64,000 nucleotides of DNA from Variovorax gracilis (GCF_030317115.1 NZ_JASZYF010000004.1:331225-395224); one strand, 5' to 3'; numbered from the stretch's first letter, positions 49,299 through 60,045 are shown. Notes: generated by a model not told the origin, from the letters alone. Program-made: numbers and translations.

Positions 49299-50268
49299 AG
49301 TCCACCTTTGCGCCAGTGGCCTTGACGACCTTCTCGTACTTCGCGAGTTCGGTCTTCATGAACGCACTGAACTGCTCCGGCGAACTGGCGACCGGTTCTG
49401 CCAGCAGCGACGCGAATCGCGTCTTGGTTTCCGGCGCATTGAGCGCCGCGACGAAGGCGTGATTGAGTTTGGCGACCACATCGGGTGGCGTACCGGCCGG
49501 CGCCACGAGACCCCACCACGTATCGATGGAGAAGCCCTTCAGTGTGGCCGCGACGGTCGGCACATCGGGAAGCGTGGTGCTGCGCTGCGCGGTGGTCACG
49601 GCAATGGCCTTCAGCTTGCCCGAGCGGATGTTGGGCGCCGCGGTCGCGAGGTTGTCGAAATTGAAGTCGACCTGGCCCGAGAGCAACGCGAGTTGCGCGG
49701 GATTGCCGCCGTTGTACGGGATGTGCACCGCGAAGATGCCTGCTTCCTTCTTGAACAGCTCGCCCGCGAGGTGTCCCGCGCTGCCATTGCCGCCGCTGCC
49801 GTAGTTGAGCTTGGCCGGATTGGCCTTTGCGTAGGCGATGAGATCGGGCAGCGAGTTGATCTTCAGGCGCTGCGCGGTTTCGGCGTTCATCACCAGCACG
49901 TTGGGCACGCGCACCATCTGCGTGATCGGCGCGAAGTCCGTGGCGGCGTTGAAAGGCATCTTCGCGTAGAGCCAGGGATTGACGGCGTTCGTCGCCGTGG
50001 CTGCGATGCCGATCGTGAGACCGTCCGGTGCTGCCTTCGCCACTGCGTCCGCGCCGATGTTGCCACCGGCGCCAGGCTTGTTGTCGATGATGACCGTCCC
50101 CAGCGAATCCTTCACGCTTTCGGCAAGGACGCGCGCCGTGACGTCGATCGGGCCGCCGGCGGCGTAAGGAACGACGAGGCGGATGGGGCGTTGCTGGGCG
50201 TGCGCCGGAGCGGCGAGGAGGACGGTGGCGGTGGAAACGAGGCTGAGGAGGAAATGTCTGGCGTTCAT
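49297..50268 (-). CDS. Bug-family periplasmic solute-binding protein
   Basis: A 323-residue protein with a signal peptide ending PAHAQQ and the Bug signature RPIRLVVPYAAGGPID, followed by IIDNKPGAGGNIGAD. It binds a carboxylate in the periplasm. No TctA/TctB gene is adjacent; the nearest is 36 kb away. It converges on the liv operon but is of a different transporter class. Many Comamonadaceae carry large numbers of such orphan Bug genes. Confidence 0.92.
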   Translation of the reverse strand: MNARHFLLSLVSTATVLLAAPAHAQQRPIRLVVPYAAGGPIDVTARVLAESVKDSLGTVIIDNKPGAGGNIGADAVAKAAPDGLTIGIAATATNAVNPWLYAKMPFNAATDFAPITQMVRVPNVLVMNAETAQRLKINSLPDLIAYAKANPAKLNYGSGGNGSAGHLAGELFKKEAGIFAVHIPYNGGNPAQLALLSGQVDFNFDNLATAAPNIRSGKLKAIAVTTAQRSTTLPDVPTVAATLKGFSIDTWWGLVAPAGTPPDVVAKLNHAFVAALNAPETKTRFASLLAEPVASSPEQFSAFMKTELAKYEKVVKATGAKVD

Positions 50269-50333
50269 GTTTCCAATTGTGCTTCGTGTCGCCTGGGGCG
50301 CGTCGATGGCTATCCCTGAGCCTGAGCGCGACG

Positions 50334-51398
50334 TCAGGGCAAGGCCTTGTCCGCTTCCGTCGTGAATGCGTCGGCGAAGAATTCCTCCTCGGGCAGGCCA
50401 CGCTCCGCCACGTAGTCGTGCTTGGCGGAATCGACCACGATCGGAGCTCCGCAGGCATACACCTGATAACCCGAGAGATCGGCGAAATCCTCCATCACTG
50501 CACGGTGAACGAAGCCGGTGCGGCCCCGCCAGTTGTCCTCAGGCACCGCATTCGATACCACGGGCACATAGCTTAGGTTCGGCATCTCCGCGAGTTGCGC
50601 GCGGACCCAGTCGTCCATGTAGAGATCCTCGGGCCTCCGCCCGCCCCAGTACAAGGTCGCCGGCCGCTCGATGCCCTTGAGCTGCATGTGCTCGAGCAGG
50701 GCCTTGATCGGCGCGAAGCCGGTGCCGGAGGCCAGGAGGATCAGCGGCTTGTCTGATTCCTCGCGCAGGAAGAAGCTGCCATAAGGACCTTCGACGCGAA
50801 GGATCTCCTTTTCCTTCATCGTGCCGAAGACGTGGTCGGTGAACTTGCCGCCGGGCAGATGCCGGATGTGCAACTCGATGCCGGTGCCGGGCTCCAGCAG
50901 CGTATGCGGCGCGTTGGCCATGGAGTAGCTGCGGCGCGTTCCGTCGCGAAGGATGAATTCGATGTACTGGCCAGCATGGAACTGCAGCGGCTCGCCTGCC
51001 GGGAGCTGCAAGCGCAGCATCACGACGTCGTGCGACTGCCGCGTCAGTGCGAGCACGCGGACCGGCATCTTGCGGATCGGGAATGCGCCGGCTTCGGTGA
51101 CTTGGCGCGATTCCAGCACCACGTCGCTCTCTGCGCGCGCGCAACAGGTCAATACGTAACCGGCCAGTTCTTCCTCGGCGCTCAGCGCCTTGCTCTGATG
51201 AAGGCCCAGCGTCACGGTGCCCGACAGCTTCTTGCATTTGCACGAACCGCAGGCTCCGTCCTTGCAGCCATAGGGAAGGCCGATGCCCTGGCGGATGCCG
51301 GCCGCGAGAATGGTTTCGTCGGCGTGTGCGGTGAAATGGCGCCCGCTGGGCTCTACCGTGATGTGAAAGCCCGCTTCGCTCGCCGCTGCGCTGGTCAT
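50334..51398 (-). CDS. CDP-6-deoxy-glucoseen-reductase-like NAD(P)H:ferredoxin flavoprotein
   Basis: A 354-residue reductase. A plant-type [2Fe-2S] domain is at the N-terminus (CKDGACGSCKCKKL at about 45-58, and a fourth Cys near VLTCC). It is followed by an FAD domain (RRSYSMAN) and a NAD domain (LLASGTGFAPIKALLEH). The layout matches the AscD/RfbI family and also reductase components of oxygenases. No sugar-nucleotide or oxygenase genes lie beside it, so the electron acceptor is open. Confidence 0.85.
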   Translation of the reverse strand: MTSAAASEAGFHITVEPSGRHFTAHADETILAAGIRQGIGLPYGCKDGACGSCKCKKLSGTVTLGLHQSKALSAEEELAGYVLTCCARAESDVVLESRQVTEAGAFPIRKMPVRVLALTRQSHDVVMLRLQLPAGEPLQFHAGQYIEFILRDGTRRSYSMANAPHTLLEPGTGIELHIRHLPGGKFTDHVFGTMKEKEILRVEGPYGSFFLREESDKPLILLASGTGFAPIKALLEHMQLKGIERPATLYWGGRRPEDLYMDDWVRAQLAEMPNLSYVPVVSNAVPEDNWRGRTGFVHRAVMEDFADLSGYQVYACGAPIVVDSAKHDYVAERGLPEEEFFADAFTTEADKALP

Positions 51399-51436
51399 GG
51401 TTATTCTTCGGATCTGCTTCTAAAGGGAGATGGATT

Positions 51437-52366
51437 TTGCCCTCAATCAACAGCCCTCTTGGCGCGATGCCCTCGCGCTTCCGGCGCGAGCGTGTGCTCA
51501 TCGTCGGTTGCGGCGATGTGGGACTGCGGGCTGTCGGTCTTCTGCGGGGGCGCGTGCGGTTGATGGCTCTGACCTCTTCGCCCGAGCGCGGGCCGCTGTT
51601 GCGGAAAGCAGGCACGACGCCGATCGTTGCGAATCTCGATGCACCGGCGACCTTGCGGCGCCTCGCCGGGCTCGCGACCCGCGTGCTGCACCTCGCGCCG
51701 CCGGCGCGCGTCGAAGGTGCGCAATGGTGGCGTGATGCGCGTACCCTGGCTCTGGCGCGTGCGCTGCGCTTGCGTTCACTCCCGTCCGCGCTTGTCTACG
51801 GCTCGACCAGTGGCGTCTACGGCGACTGCGGCGGTGCGCGAATCAGCGAAACGCGTGCACCGCGGCCCGATACGCCCCGCGCACACCGCCGTGTCGACGC
51901 GGAGCGCACCGTCCGCTGGCTTGGCCGGGCCGGCGTATCGGCACGCATCCTGCGCATCCCGGGCATCTACGCGCCCGATCGCGAAGGGGGCACGCCCCGC
52001 GAACGGCTGAGGAAGGGCACGCCGGTGCTGCGCTCGGAGGACGACGTCTATACGAATCACATCCACGCCGACGACCTCGCGCGTGCCTGTGTGGCGGCCT
52101 TGTGGCGCGGTGGGCCGCAGCGAGTGTTCCATGCGAGCGACGACAGCGAACTCAAGATGGGCGACTACGTCGATCTCGCCGCGCGCCTGTACGGTTTTCC
52201 GCGGCCGCCGCGTATCGCGCGAGAGGAGGCGCAGGCACAGCTTCCGTTGTCGCTGCTGAGCTTCATGGGCGAATCGAGGCGGCTCGACAACACGCGCCTC
52301 AAGCGCGAGTTGCGGGTGCGCCTGCGGCATCCGACGGTGGAGACGGGGCTTCGGTCCGGCGCCTGA
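51437..52366 (+). CDS. NAD-dependent epimerase/dehydratase-like SDR (YeeZ-like)
   Basis: A 309-residue extended SDR. The cofactor motif is VLIVGCGDVGLRAVGLL (about residues 20-36), and YGSTSGVYGD lies at about 120. The catalytic YxxxK is replaced by HRRVDAE, as in YeeZ-like proteins. The TTG start at 51437 is supported by a purine-rich AGGGAGA; ATG 51467 is the alternative. Its role is unknown. Confidence 0.78.
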   Translation: MPSINSPLGAMPSRFRRERVLIVGCGDVGLRAVGLLRGRVRLMALTSSPERGPLLRKAGTTPIVANLDAPATLRRLAGLATRVLHLAPPARVEGAQWWRDARTLALARALRLRSLPSALVYGSTSGVYGDCGGARISETRAPRPDTPRAHRRVDAERTVRWLGRAGVSARILRIPGIYAPDREGGTPRERLRKGTPVLRSEDDVYTNHIHADDLARACVAALWRGGPQRVFHASDDSELKMGDYVDLAARLYGFPRPPRIAREEAQAQLPLSLLSFMGESRRLDNTRLKRELRVRLRHPTVETGLRSGA

Positions 52367-52413
52367 TCAGCCGTGACGCGCGACGGGTCTGCAGGAAGTG
52401 GCCGTGGGGCGAA

Positions 52414-53004
52414 TCAGCGCTTGCGAGCTGATCCGTCTTGCGGTTGCAGCGACCAGTCTGCCATGGCCTTGTCTGCTTCACGCGCGCGACGCTCGTTGAT
52501 CTTCTTGGCCGTGAGTTGTGCGGACATTTCCAGCTTCTTGAGATCGCGCTGCGTCAGTTGCTCGTTGGGTGCGAAGCTGAAGCAGCACAGCGTGCCGTAG
52601 ACACGACCGTCATTGAGCACGATGGGGGTGCTCAGATGGGCACCCACAGGAAAGTCAGTCGCCGGGAGCTCTCCGAACGTCGGAAGCGCAGCCACTTCGC
52701 GCACCAGGCGCGGCAGGCGTCCGTCTATGACACGTTGGCAAAAGGATTCTTCCAGGGGCGAGGACTGTCCCGGCTCGATGACCCGAGCCTCCGGGCTCGT
52801 ATCGACGCGACGGAAAACGCGCCGTCCGTCGACGAACTCGGAGACGAACACCACGTCCATCTTCAGATGCTCGCGCAGCAGGCGCAGGACTTCGGAAACT
52901 GAATCGTCGATGAGTGCGTCGCTGCCCTCAGGCGTGGCCACCAGCAACTCGGAAATCTTGACTTCGAACGCGTCCGCCGCGTAATCGGGATCGTGAAAAA
53001 CCAT
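52414..53004 (-). CDS. GAF-domain protein
   Basis: A 196-residue cytosolic protein consisting of one GAF domain (LRLLREHLKMDVVFVSEF, then GAHLSTPIVLNDGRVYGTLCCFS) with a charged C-terminal helix (AKKINERRAREADKAMADW). It has no output domain, so it may be a small-molecule sensor that acts on a partner. It lies between the epimerase and the tRNA gene. ATG 53004 is chosen because upstream residues are out of family. Confidence 0.85.
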   Translation of the reverse strand: MVFHDPDYAADAFEVKISELLVATPEGSDALIDDSVSEVLRLLREHLKMDVVFVSEFVDGRRVFRRVDTSPEARVIEPGQSSPLEESFCQRVIDGRLPRLVREVAALPTFGELPATDFPVGAHLSTPIVLNDGRVYGTLCCFSFAPNEQLTQRDLKKLEMSAQLTAKKINERRAREADKAMADWSLQPQDGSARKR

Positions 53005-53114
53005 CAGACGATTGTAGATTTGCGCGCGATTCGAGTGATGCGCCGCGCCGTCGAGGCGGCATGCGGACTCGCCCTTTGCGCGAAATACTTCCTGAACGCA
53101 CGGCATGAGAGCCG

Positions 53115-53199
53115 TGGTGCCCGGGGCCGGAATCGAACCGGCACGCCTTGCGGCGGGGGATTTTGAGTCCCCTGCGTCTACCAATTTCACCACCCGGGC
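53115..53199 (-). tRNA. tRNA-Leu (anticodon CAA)
   Basis: On the minus strand the gene runs from GCCCGGGTGGTGAAATTGG to the encoded CCA end. The acceptor stem GCCCGGG pairs with CCCGGGC. The anticodon loop CTCAAAA gives CAA, and the T-loop is GGTTCGATTCC. A long variable arm (CCCGCCGCAAGGCGT region) marks a class II tRNA. A possible -10 CATAAT lies at 53226-53221. Confidence 0.96.
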
Positions 53200-53239
53200 A
53201 CGGAAGGAAGGCAGCCCAAAATTATGGCACAGTGGCTCC

Positions 53240-54142
53240 ATGCAATACCCGACGATTGAAGACGCGATTGGCAAGACACCCTTGGTCGCGCTGCAGCGCA
53301 TTGACGCCGACGCCAACGCGAAGCGCGGCAATGTGATTCTTGGCAAGCTCGAAGGCAACAATCCCGCTGGCTCGGTCAAGGACCGGCCTGCCCTCTCGAT
53401 GATCAAGCGTGCCGAGGAGCGCGGCGAGATCAAGCCCGGCGACACCTTGATCGAGGCGACCTCTGGCAACACCGGCATCGCGCTCGCCATGGCTGCGGCC
53501 ATCAAGGGCTACCGCATGGTGCTGATCATGCCGGAGGATCTCTCGGTCGAGCGCGCGCAGACCATGAAGGCCTTCGGCGCCGAACTGGTGCTCACGCCCA
53601 AGAGCGGTGGCATGGAGTACGCGCGCGACCTCGCCGAGCAGATGGTGCAGCAGGGCAAGGGGAGGGTGCTGGATCAGTTCGCCAACCCGGACAACCCCCG
53701 CATCCACTACGAAACCACCGGCCCAGAGATCTGGGCCGACACGCAAGGCCGCATCACACATTTCGTGAGCGCCATGGGCACGACCGGGACCATCACGGGC
53801 GTCTCGCGCTTTCTCAAGGAAAAGAATCCCGCGGTGCGCATCGTCGGCGCGCAGCCGGACGAAGGCTCGCGAATACCGGGCATACGCAAATGGCCGCAGG
53901 AGTACCTGCCCAAGATCTACGACCCCAGCCGGGTCGACCAGGTCGTGAACGTGAGCCAGGACAATGCCGAGGAGATGTGCCGCAGGCTGGCGCGCGAGGA
54001 GGGGATCTTCGGAGGCATTTCCGCCGCGGGCGCGTTGTGGGTCGCACTGGAGATCGCGAAGACGGTCGAGAACGCAACCATCGTCTTCGTGGTGTGCGAC
54101 CGCGGCGACCGTTATTTGTCGACCGGCGTGTTCCCCGCCTGA
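53240..54142 (+). CDS. cysM: Cysteine synthase B
   Basis: A 300-residue PLP enzyme. The PLP lysine is K47 in PAGSVKDRP, and ATSGNTGIALA and MGTTGTITG are the phosphate and substrate loops. RIPGIRKWPQEYLPKIYD supports CysM over CysK. It makes cysteine from O-acetylserine and sulfide or thiosulfate. ATG 53240 lies only 41 bases after the tRNA gene 5' end. It is followed 5 bases later by the Nudix gene. Confidence 0.94.
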   Translation: MQYPTIEDAIGKTPLVALQRIDADANAKRGNVILGKLEGNNPAGSVKDRPALSMIKRAEERGEIKPGDTLIEATSGNTGIALAMAAAIKGYRMVLIMPEDLSVERAQTMKAFGAELVLTPKSGGMEYARDLAEQMVQQGKGRVLDQFANPDNPRIHYETTGPEIWADTQGRITHFVSAMGTTGTITGVSRFLKEKNPAVRIVGAQPDEGSRIPGIRKWPQEYLPKIYDPSRVDQVVNVSQDNAEEMCRRLAREEGIFGGISAAGALWVALEIAKTVENATIVFVVCDRGDRYLSTGVFPA

Positions 54143-54147
54143 CCGCC

Positions 54148-54702
54148 ATGAGCGATCACAAGTTCTGCCCAAGCTGCGCGACACCGCTCGCGCACATCGA
54201 ACTGCAGGAGGATGGCGGCGCGAAATCGCGCTTGCGCTGTCCTTCCTGCGGCTGGACGCACTGGAACAATCCGACGCCCGTGCTGGCTGCGATCATCGAG
54301 TACCGCGGCCAGGTGCTCCTGGCACGCAATGCCGCATGGCCGCACAAGATGTACGCCTTGATCACCGGCTTCATGGAGGCCGGCGAAACGCCGCAGGAAG
54401 GCATCGCGCGCGAGATCAAGGAGGAAACGAACCTCGATGCGAGCGCCCTGAACCTGGTCGGCGTCTACGACTTCCAGCGTATGAATCAGGTGATCATTGC
54501 CTACCATGCGGTTGCCGATGGTGAGGTCCGGCTTTCGCCGGAACTCGTCGACTACCGCCTCTATGACCTGGAAGCGCTCCGGTGCTGGCCGGCCGGAACC
54601 GGCTATGCCCTGGCCGACTGGCTTCGTACGCGCGGCCACGAGCCGCGGTTCATGGAGTGGCCGCGCCCGGCCGCACCCATGCCCGACGCGGCAGCCACCT
54701 AG
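54148..54702 (+). CDS. Zinc-ribbon Nudix hydrolase (NudC-like)
   Basis: A 184-residue protein. An N-terminal zinc ribbon uses C7, C10, C31 and C34 (CPSC twice), and the Nudix box starts at GFMEAGETPQEG and ends REIKEETNL (about 74-96). NAD pyrophosphatases of the NudC type have this order but are longer; this one is a shorter relative. It would hydrolyse a nucleoside diphosphate-linked compound. It follows cysM in the same operon. Confidence 0.88.
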   Translation: MSDHKFCPSCATPLAHIELQEDGGAKSRLRCPSCGWTHWNNPTPVLAAIIEYRGQVLLARNAAWPHKMYALITGFMEAGETPQEGIAREIKEETNLDASALNLVGVYDFQRMNQVIIAYHAVADGEVRLSPELVDYRLYDLEALRCWPAGTGYALADWLRTRGHEPRFMEWPRPAAPMPDAAAT

Positions 54703-54728
54703 AATCCTTGCCGCCGGAGGAACCTGTC

Positions 54729-54956
54729 ATGCACATCCACAAAGAAATCGACACCCGCGGTCTCAACTGCCCCTTGCCCATCCTGAAGGCCAAGAAGTCG
54801 CTCAACGAGATGCAGAGCGGCGAGCTGTTGAGAGTGGTCTCCACCGACGCCGGCTCGGTGCGTGATTTCCAGGCGTTCGCGCGCCAGACTGGCAACGATC
54901 TCGTCGAGCAGCAGACCATCGGTACTGATTTCATTCACGTTCTGCGGCGTCGTTGA
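54729..54956 (+). CDS. Sulfurtransferase TusA family protein
   Basis: A 75-residue protein with the TusA motif DTRGLNCPLPILKAK, in which C14 is the sulfur-carrying cysteine. It passes persulfide sulfur to tRNA thiolation or other uses. GGAGGA lies just before the ATG. The position after cysM and the Nudix gene suggests a small sulfur-metabolism operon. Confidence 0.93.
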   Translation: MHIHKEIDTRGLNCPLPILKAKKSLNEMQSGELLRVVSTDAGSVRDFQAFARQTGNDLVEQQTIGTDFIHVLRRR

Positions 54957-54969
54957 GTGTCCTGCCGCC

Positions 54970-56079
54970 ATGGAGCTCCGCAACCGAATCGTTGCCGTGG
55001 CCCTCGTGGTGGGCGGGCTCGTCGCGGTACTCACCCTGACGATGTGGAGCGACGGAATGGGTTCTGTCCCTAAAAATCCCAACCCGTCGCCGGCGTCCAT
55101 TCCTCTGGCAGTGCTGGGGGATTCGAACAGCCAGGCCTATCAAGACTACAAGTGGTTTCCCGCCGCTTCGAACGAACGCGGCGGCCCGCTGCGCGCACGC
55201 ACGTTTCAATGGACCGAGGTGCTAGCCCGCGTGAGAGGGCAGGAACTGGACCTGGGGCCTTGGGTTCGCTGGGGGCGGCCCGGTGTCGTGGCCCGCGCGC
55301 GCGAATGGATCGGCTTGAGCGGCGGTCGAGCCCCGGAGAAGGAGGATTACCTCTACAACTTCGCGAATTCCGGTGCCGCGTGCAAGAACCTCATGGGCGG
55401 CCGTTTTCGCCAGGGGCCTCGCCTTGTTGAATTGATGAACGAAGATCCGGAGCGCTGGACGCGCGGAGTCGTCGTCATTCGAATCGGAGTGAACTCCTGG
55501 GCCGGCCTGCTCGATCTCCAGGCTGCCGATCCGACGGCCCCGGAGTTGTCCACCACCATCGCCTATTGCGCGGGAGAGATCCGCAAGGCCGTGGAAATGA
55601 TCCATGCCTCGCACCCGTCCACGCGAATTCTTCTGGTCGGTATCCCCAACGACGCGGACGATCCGGCGAATTTCGATCGTTGGCGCTCGGCGCGGGAGAC
55701 GACCCGCATCAGGACGGCGCTGGACAACTTCAATTCCGCGATTCGCGACATTGCTGCGGGCCGCCCGCGAGTGGCATTTTTCGACGACGCCGCCTGGTTC
55801 GAGAGCCGGTGGGGCACGCGTGATGCGTCAGGCAATCCTTCCGGGACGTCTTTCGCATTCGGCCCGACACTTCGCATCACGAACACCGCCGGGGACGAGC
55901 CGAACAACCTCTTGCTTGGGGACCATCATGTCGGTGTCGTTGCGAATGCCCTTTGGGCCCAGACGCTGGTGGCTCACCTGAAGGAAGTCTTCGGCTTGCC
56001 GCTCACGCCTGTCAGCGACGAGGAACTGCTTCGCTTCCTCGATCCGCTGGTCAACGCGCCTACAGCTCCAGGCTCTTGA
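54970..56079 (+). CDS. SGNH/GDSL-type hydrolase with N-terminal anchor
   Basis: A 369-residue protein with one N-terminal membrane helix (about 7-25) and an SGNH hydrolase domain. Block I is GDSNSQ (S52), block II includes NSGAACKNL, block III is GVNSW (N175), and block V is GDHHVG. Such enzymes remove acyl groups from sugars or lipids in the periplasm. It lies 13 bases after tusA and overlaps the convergent galU gene by 20 bases. The substrate is unknown; an envelope polysaccharide is plausible given galU next door. Confidence 0.78.
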   Translation: MELRNRIVAVALVVGGLVAVLTLTMWSDGMGSVPKNPNPSPASIPLAVLGDSNSQAYQDYKWFPAASNERGGPLRARTFQWTEVLARVRGQELDLGPWVRWGRPGVVARAREWIGLSGGRAPEKEDYLYNFANSGAACKNLMGGRFRQGPRLVELMNEDPERWTRGVVVIRIGVNSWAGLLDLQAADPTAPELSTTIAYCAGEIRKAVEMIHASHPSTRILLVGIPNDADDPANFDRWRSARETTRIRTALDNFNSAIRDIAAGRPRVAFFDDAAWFESRWGTRDASGNPSGTSFAFGPTLRITNTAGDEPNNLLLGDHHVGVVANALWAQTLVAHLKEVFGLPLTPVSDEELLRFLDPLVNAPTAPGS

Positions 56080-56950
56080 GATAGTCGCGGAACTGGCCGC
56101 CGACTTCGGCGTGCGCCAGCGCGAGCTCGACGGTGGCCTGCAGGAAACCTTCCTTGCTGCCGCAGTCGTAACGGATGCCCTTGTACGAATAGGCGTAGAC
56201 CGACTCCTTCTTCATCAACGCGGCGATGCCGTCGGTGAGCTGGATTTCGCCGCCGGCACCCTTGGGCTGGTTGCGAATCTCGCTGAACACGCCGGGCGTG
56301 AGGATGTAGCGGCCTGCTACGCCGAGGCGTGAGGGCGCATCCTCTGGCTTCGGCTTTTCGACCATGCGATTGACCTTGACCAATCCGTCTTCAACCGTAT
56401 CGCCGGCGACGATGCCGTAGCGCTTGACGTGTTCCAGAGGCACTTCCTGCACCGCCAGCAGCGAACTCCCCAGCTTGCCGAAGACGCGCGTCATTTGCGC
56501 CAGGATGGGCTCGCCGCCGTCCGGACCGACCATCAGGTCGTCGGCCAGCAGAACCGCAAAAGGTTCGTTGCCGACAAGATGCTCCGCGCACAGCACGGCG
56601 TGTCCCAGTCCCAGCATGCGGGGCTGCCGCACGTAGGAGCAGGTCATGTCGTCGGGCATGACCGATCGGGCGATGTTGAGCAGTTCGAGCTTTCCGCTGG
56701 CTTCGAGCTGTGTCTCGAGTTCGTAGGCCGTGTCGTAGTGGTCCTCGATCGCGCGCTTGTTGCGCCCGGTCACAAAGATCATGTCGCGGATGCCGGCGGC
56801 ATAGGCTTCCTCGACTGCGTACTGGATGAGCGGCTTGTCCACCACCGGGAGCATCTCTTTTGGCTGCGCCTTGGTGGCCGGCAGGAAACGGGTGCCAAAG
56901 CCGGCCACGGGAAACACGGCTTTGCGAATGCGCATCGGGGAATTGGACAT
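56060..56950 (-). CDS. galU: UTP-glucose-1-phosphate uridylyltransferase
   Basis: A 296-residue nucleotidyltransferase. The N-terminal [21 protein letters not shown] motif with FGTRFLP, and [10 protein letters not shown], are diagnostic for GalU. It makes UDP-glucose for polysaccharide and envelope synthesis. It lies downstream of valS on the minus strand and overlaps the SGNH gene tail to tail. Confidence 0.96.
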   Translation of the reverse strand: MSNSPMRIRKAVFPVAGFGTRFLPATKAQPKEMLPVVDKPLIQYAVEEAYAAGIRDMIFVTGRNKRAIEDHYDTAYELETQLEASGKLELLNIARSVMPDDMTCSYVRQPRMLGLGHAVLCAEHLVGNEPFAVLLADDLMVGPDGGEPILAQMTRVFGKLGSSLLAVQEVPLEHVKRYGIVAGDTVEDGLVKVNRMVEKPKPEDAPSRLGVAGRYILTPGVFSEIRNQPKGAGGEIQLTDGIAALMKKESVYAYSYKGIRYDCGSKEGFLQATVELALAHAEVGGQFRDYLKSLEL

Positions 56951-57044
56951 GGGTTTTTCGTCAGATCAAGGGATGTTGAATCGGAGAAGAATGGCGTTCC
57001 TGACGCCGCACCCGAATACTAAGGGCCACGGCTCCCATCGTATG

Positions 57045-59915
57045 TCAGCCGAGGCGCACAAGCTGGTCGCGCAGGCGTTCGACGGTGGCGCTGAAGTCCA
57101 CCAGCCGCTTGCGTTCCTGCTCGATCACCGCCGGCGGCGCCTTGGCAACGAAAGCCTCGTTGCCGAGCTTGCCGTTGACCTTGACGATCTCGCCCTCCAC
57201 GCGCGCGAGCTCCCTGCCGATGCGGATCTTTTCGGCGGCCTTGTCGATTTCCATGTGCAGGCAGACGCGGACATCGCCGACCACGGCAACCGGTGCTGCC
57301 TCGGCGGCGGCTGCCCATGCAGCCTCGTCGTCGAAGACCTTCACTTCCTTCAGCTTGGCCAGTGCCTGGAGCACGGGCGCCGCGTCGCGCAGGAAAGCGC
57401 TGCTCGCTGCGTCGTCGGCGACCGCATAAAGCGGCAGGCGCGTGGCTGGCGAGACGTTCATCTCGCCGCGCAGAGTGCGGCAAGCGTCGACCAGCGACTT
57501 GAGCCGTGCGACGTGGGCTTCGGCGGCCTCGTCGATCTTCTCGGGCTGGCTCTTGGGATAGGCCGCGATCATCACCGACTCGCCTTCGCGGCCGGCGACG
57601 GGCGCCACCTTCTGCCACAGCTCCTCGGTGATGAATGGTATGACCGGATGCGCCAGGCGCAGGAGGGTTTCGAGCGTGCGGATCAGCGTGCGCCGCGTGG
57701 CGCGCTTCTGCGCGTCGTCGCCCTGCTGGATCTGGACCTTCGCGATCTCGAGATACCAGTCACAGAACTCGTCCCAGGCGAACTGGTAGATGGCGTTGGC
57801 GACATTGTCGAGGCGGTATTCCTCGAAGCCCTTCGTCACTTCGGCCTCGACGCGCTGGAGCTGCGAGACGATCCAACGGTCGGCCTGGCTGAACCTCAGG
57901 TAGCCGTGGGCCGGGCCGCCAACGGCGCATTCTTCCTTGGTGTGCTCTCGCAGGCCGCAGTCCTGGCCTTCACAGTTCATCAGCACGAAGCGGGTGGCGT
58001 TCCACAGCTTGTTGCAGAAGTTGCGGTAGCCCTCGCAACGCTTCGGGTCGAAGTTGATGCTGCGGCCCAGCGATGCGAGCGATGCGAAGGTGAAGCGCAA
58101 TGCGTCGGCGCCAAAGGCGGGAATGCCGTCCGGGAACTCCTTCTGCGTGTTCTTGCGCACGGCAGGCGCAGTCTCGGGACGGCGCAGGCCCTGCGTGCGC
58201 TTGTCGAGCAGTTCAGGCAACGCGATGCCGTCGATCAGGTCGACCGGGTCGAGCACGTTGCCTTCGGACTTGCTCATCTTCTTGCCGTGCGAATCGCGCA
58301 CCAGGCCATGGATATAGACGTGCTTGAACGGCACCTTGCCGGTGAAGTGCTTGGTCATCATGATCATCCGGGCGACCCAGAAGAAGATGATGTCGTAGCC
58401 GGTCACCAGCACGGTCGAGGGCAGATACAAGTCGAGGTCCTGCGTCTTCTCGGGCCATCCCAGTGAGGAGAAGGGCACCAGCGCTGAGGAATACCAGGTG
58501 TCGAGCACGTCCTCGTCGCGCCTGAGGGTCTTGCCCGGCGCCTGGGCCTGTGCCTCGGCTTCGCTTTGCGCGACGTAGACCTCGCCGTCCTCGTCGTACC
58601 AGGCAGGAATCTGGTGGCCCCACCAGAGCTGGCGGGAGATGGTCCAGTCCTGGATGTTCTCCATCCAGTGGTTGTAGGTATTGACCCAGTTCTCGGGGAC
58701 GAAGCTCACCTCGCCCGAGCGCACGGCGTCGATGGCCTTCTGCGCGATCGACTGGCCATTGGCATCCGGTTTGGTCATGGCGACGAACCACTGGTCGGTC
58801 AGCATGGGTTCGACCACCGCGCCGGTGCGCGCGCAGCGCGGGACCATCAGCTTGTGCTTCTTGGTTTCAATCAGCAGTCCCAGCGCTTCGAGGTCGGCCA
58901 CCACGGCCTTGCGCGCAACGAATCGGTCGAGACCGCGGTACTTTTCGGGGGCGTTGTCGTTGATGGCGGCGTCAAGCGTCAGCACGCCGATGACCTGCAG
59001 GCCGTGACGCAGGCCGACGGCGTAGTCGTTGTGGTCGTGCGCCGGCGTGACCTTGACCACGCCCGTGCCGAACTCCTTGTCCACGTAGTCGTCGGCGATC
59101 ACCGGGATCAACCGGTCGACCAGCGGCAGACGCACGCGTTGGCCGATCAGGTGCTTGTAGCGCTCGTCTTCCGGGTGAACCATCACCGCCACGTCGCCCA
59201 GCATCGTTTCGGGGCGGGTGGTTGCCACCGTGAGCGAGCCGGAGCCGTCTTCCAGCGGATAGGCGATGTGCCAGAGGAAGCCCTCTTCCTCCTCGCTTTC
59301 GACTTCGAGGTCGCTCACCGCGGTCTTCAACACCGGGTCCCAGTTCACCAGACGCTTGCCGCGATAGATCAGTCCTTCTTCATAGAGCTGCACGAAGGTT
59401 TGCGTGACGACCTTCGAGAGCTTCTCGTCCATGGTGAAGTACTCGCGGCTCCAGTCGACCGTGTCGCCCATGCGGCGCATCTGGTTCGTAATGGTGCCGC
59501 CCGACTTTTCCTTCCATTCCCAGACGCGGGCGACAAAGTTCTTGCGGCCCAGGTCGTGGCGGCTGACCTTCTGCTCCTGCAGTTGGCGCTCGACGACGAT
59601 CTGCGTCGCGATACCCGCATGGTCGGTGCCAGGCAGCCAGAGGGTGTTGTCGCCAGCCATGCGGTGGTAGCGCGTGAGGCTGTCCATGATGGTCTGGTTG
59701 AACGCGTGGCCCATGTGCAACGTGCCGGTAACGTTCGGTGGCGGCAGTTGGATCGCAAAGGAAGGCGCGTCGTCCTTGGGTTTCTGCGTGCCGCGGAAGC
59801 CCGCGGCCGAATAGCCGCGCCGCTCCCACTCGGGCCCCCACTGCGCCTCGATGGCAACGGGTTCGAAGGATTTGGAAAGGCTCTCGAGGCCGGGTTGGGG
59901 CAAGGTGTCGCTCAT
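57045..59915 (-). CDS. valS: Valyl-tRNA synthetase
   Basis: A 956-residue class I synthetase. HMGH is seen in [11 protein letters not shown] and KMSKS in [14 protein letters not shown]. The editing domain ([17 protein letters not shown]) and the C-terminal coiled arm ([20 protein letters not shown]) are present. Length is normal. It is transcribed toward galU. Confidence 0.97.
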   Translation of the reverse strand: MSDTLPQPGLESLSKSFEPVAIEAQWGPEWERRGYSAAGFRGTQKPKDDAPSFAIQLPPPNVTGTLHMGHAFNQTIMDSLTRYHRMAGDNTLWLPGTDHAGIATQIVVERQLQEQKVSRHDLGRKNFVARVWEWKEKSGGTITNQMRRMGDTVDWSREYFTMDEKLSKVVTQTFVQLYEEGLIYRGKRLVNWDPVLKTAVSDLEVESEEEEGFLWHIAYPLEDGSGSLTVATTRPETMLGDVAVMVHPEDERYKHLIGQRVRLPLVDRLIPVIADDYVDKEFGTGVVKVTPAHDHNDYAVGLRHGLQVIGVLTLDAAINDNAPEKYRGLDRFVARKAVVADLEALGLLIETKKHKLMVPRCARTGAVVEPMLTDQWFVAMTKPDANGQSIAQKAIDAVRSGEVSFVPENWVNTYNHWMENIQDWTISRQLWWGHQIPAWYDEDGEVYVAQSEAEAQAQAPGKTLRRDEDVLDTWYSSALVPFSSLGWPEKTQDLDLYLPSTVLVTGYDIIFFWVARMIMMTKHFTGKVPFKHVYIHGLVRDSHGKKMSKSEGNVLDPVDLIDGIALPELLDKRTQGLRRPETAPAVRKNTQKEFPDGIPAFGADALRFTFASLASLGRSINFDPKRCEGYRNFCNKLWNATRFVLMNCEGQDCGLREHTKEECAVGGPAHGYLRFSQADRWIVSQLQRVEAEVTKGFEEYRLDNVANAIYQFAWDEFCDWYLEIAKVQIQQGDDAQKRATRRTLIRTLETLLRLAHPVIPFITEELWQKVAPVAGREGESVMIAAYPKSQPEKIDEAAEAHVARLKSLVDACRTLRGEMNVSPATRLPLYAVADDAASSAFLRDAAPVLQALAKLKEVKVFDDEAAWAAAAEAAPVAVVGDVRVCLHMEIDKAAEKIRIGRELARVEGEIVKVNGKLGNEAFVAKAPPAVIEQERKRLVDFSATVERLRDQLVRLG

Positions 59916-60045
59916 GGCGGTACAAAGACGAACGGCATCCCGCAGGATGCCGCTTGTGGGGTGGAGGTGGCAACGATTTTATTCGACCGCGGAGGGCCGC
60001 GCCCGGTTCGCCTGCACGAGAGGCCTTGCCGCAGATAATTCACTG

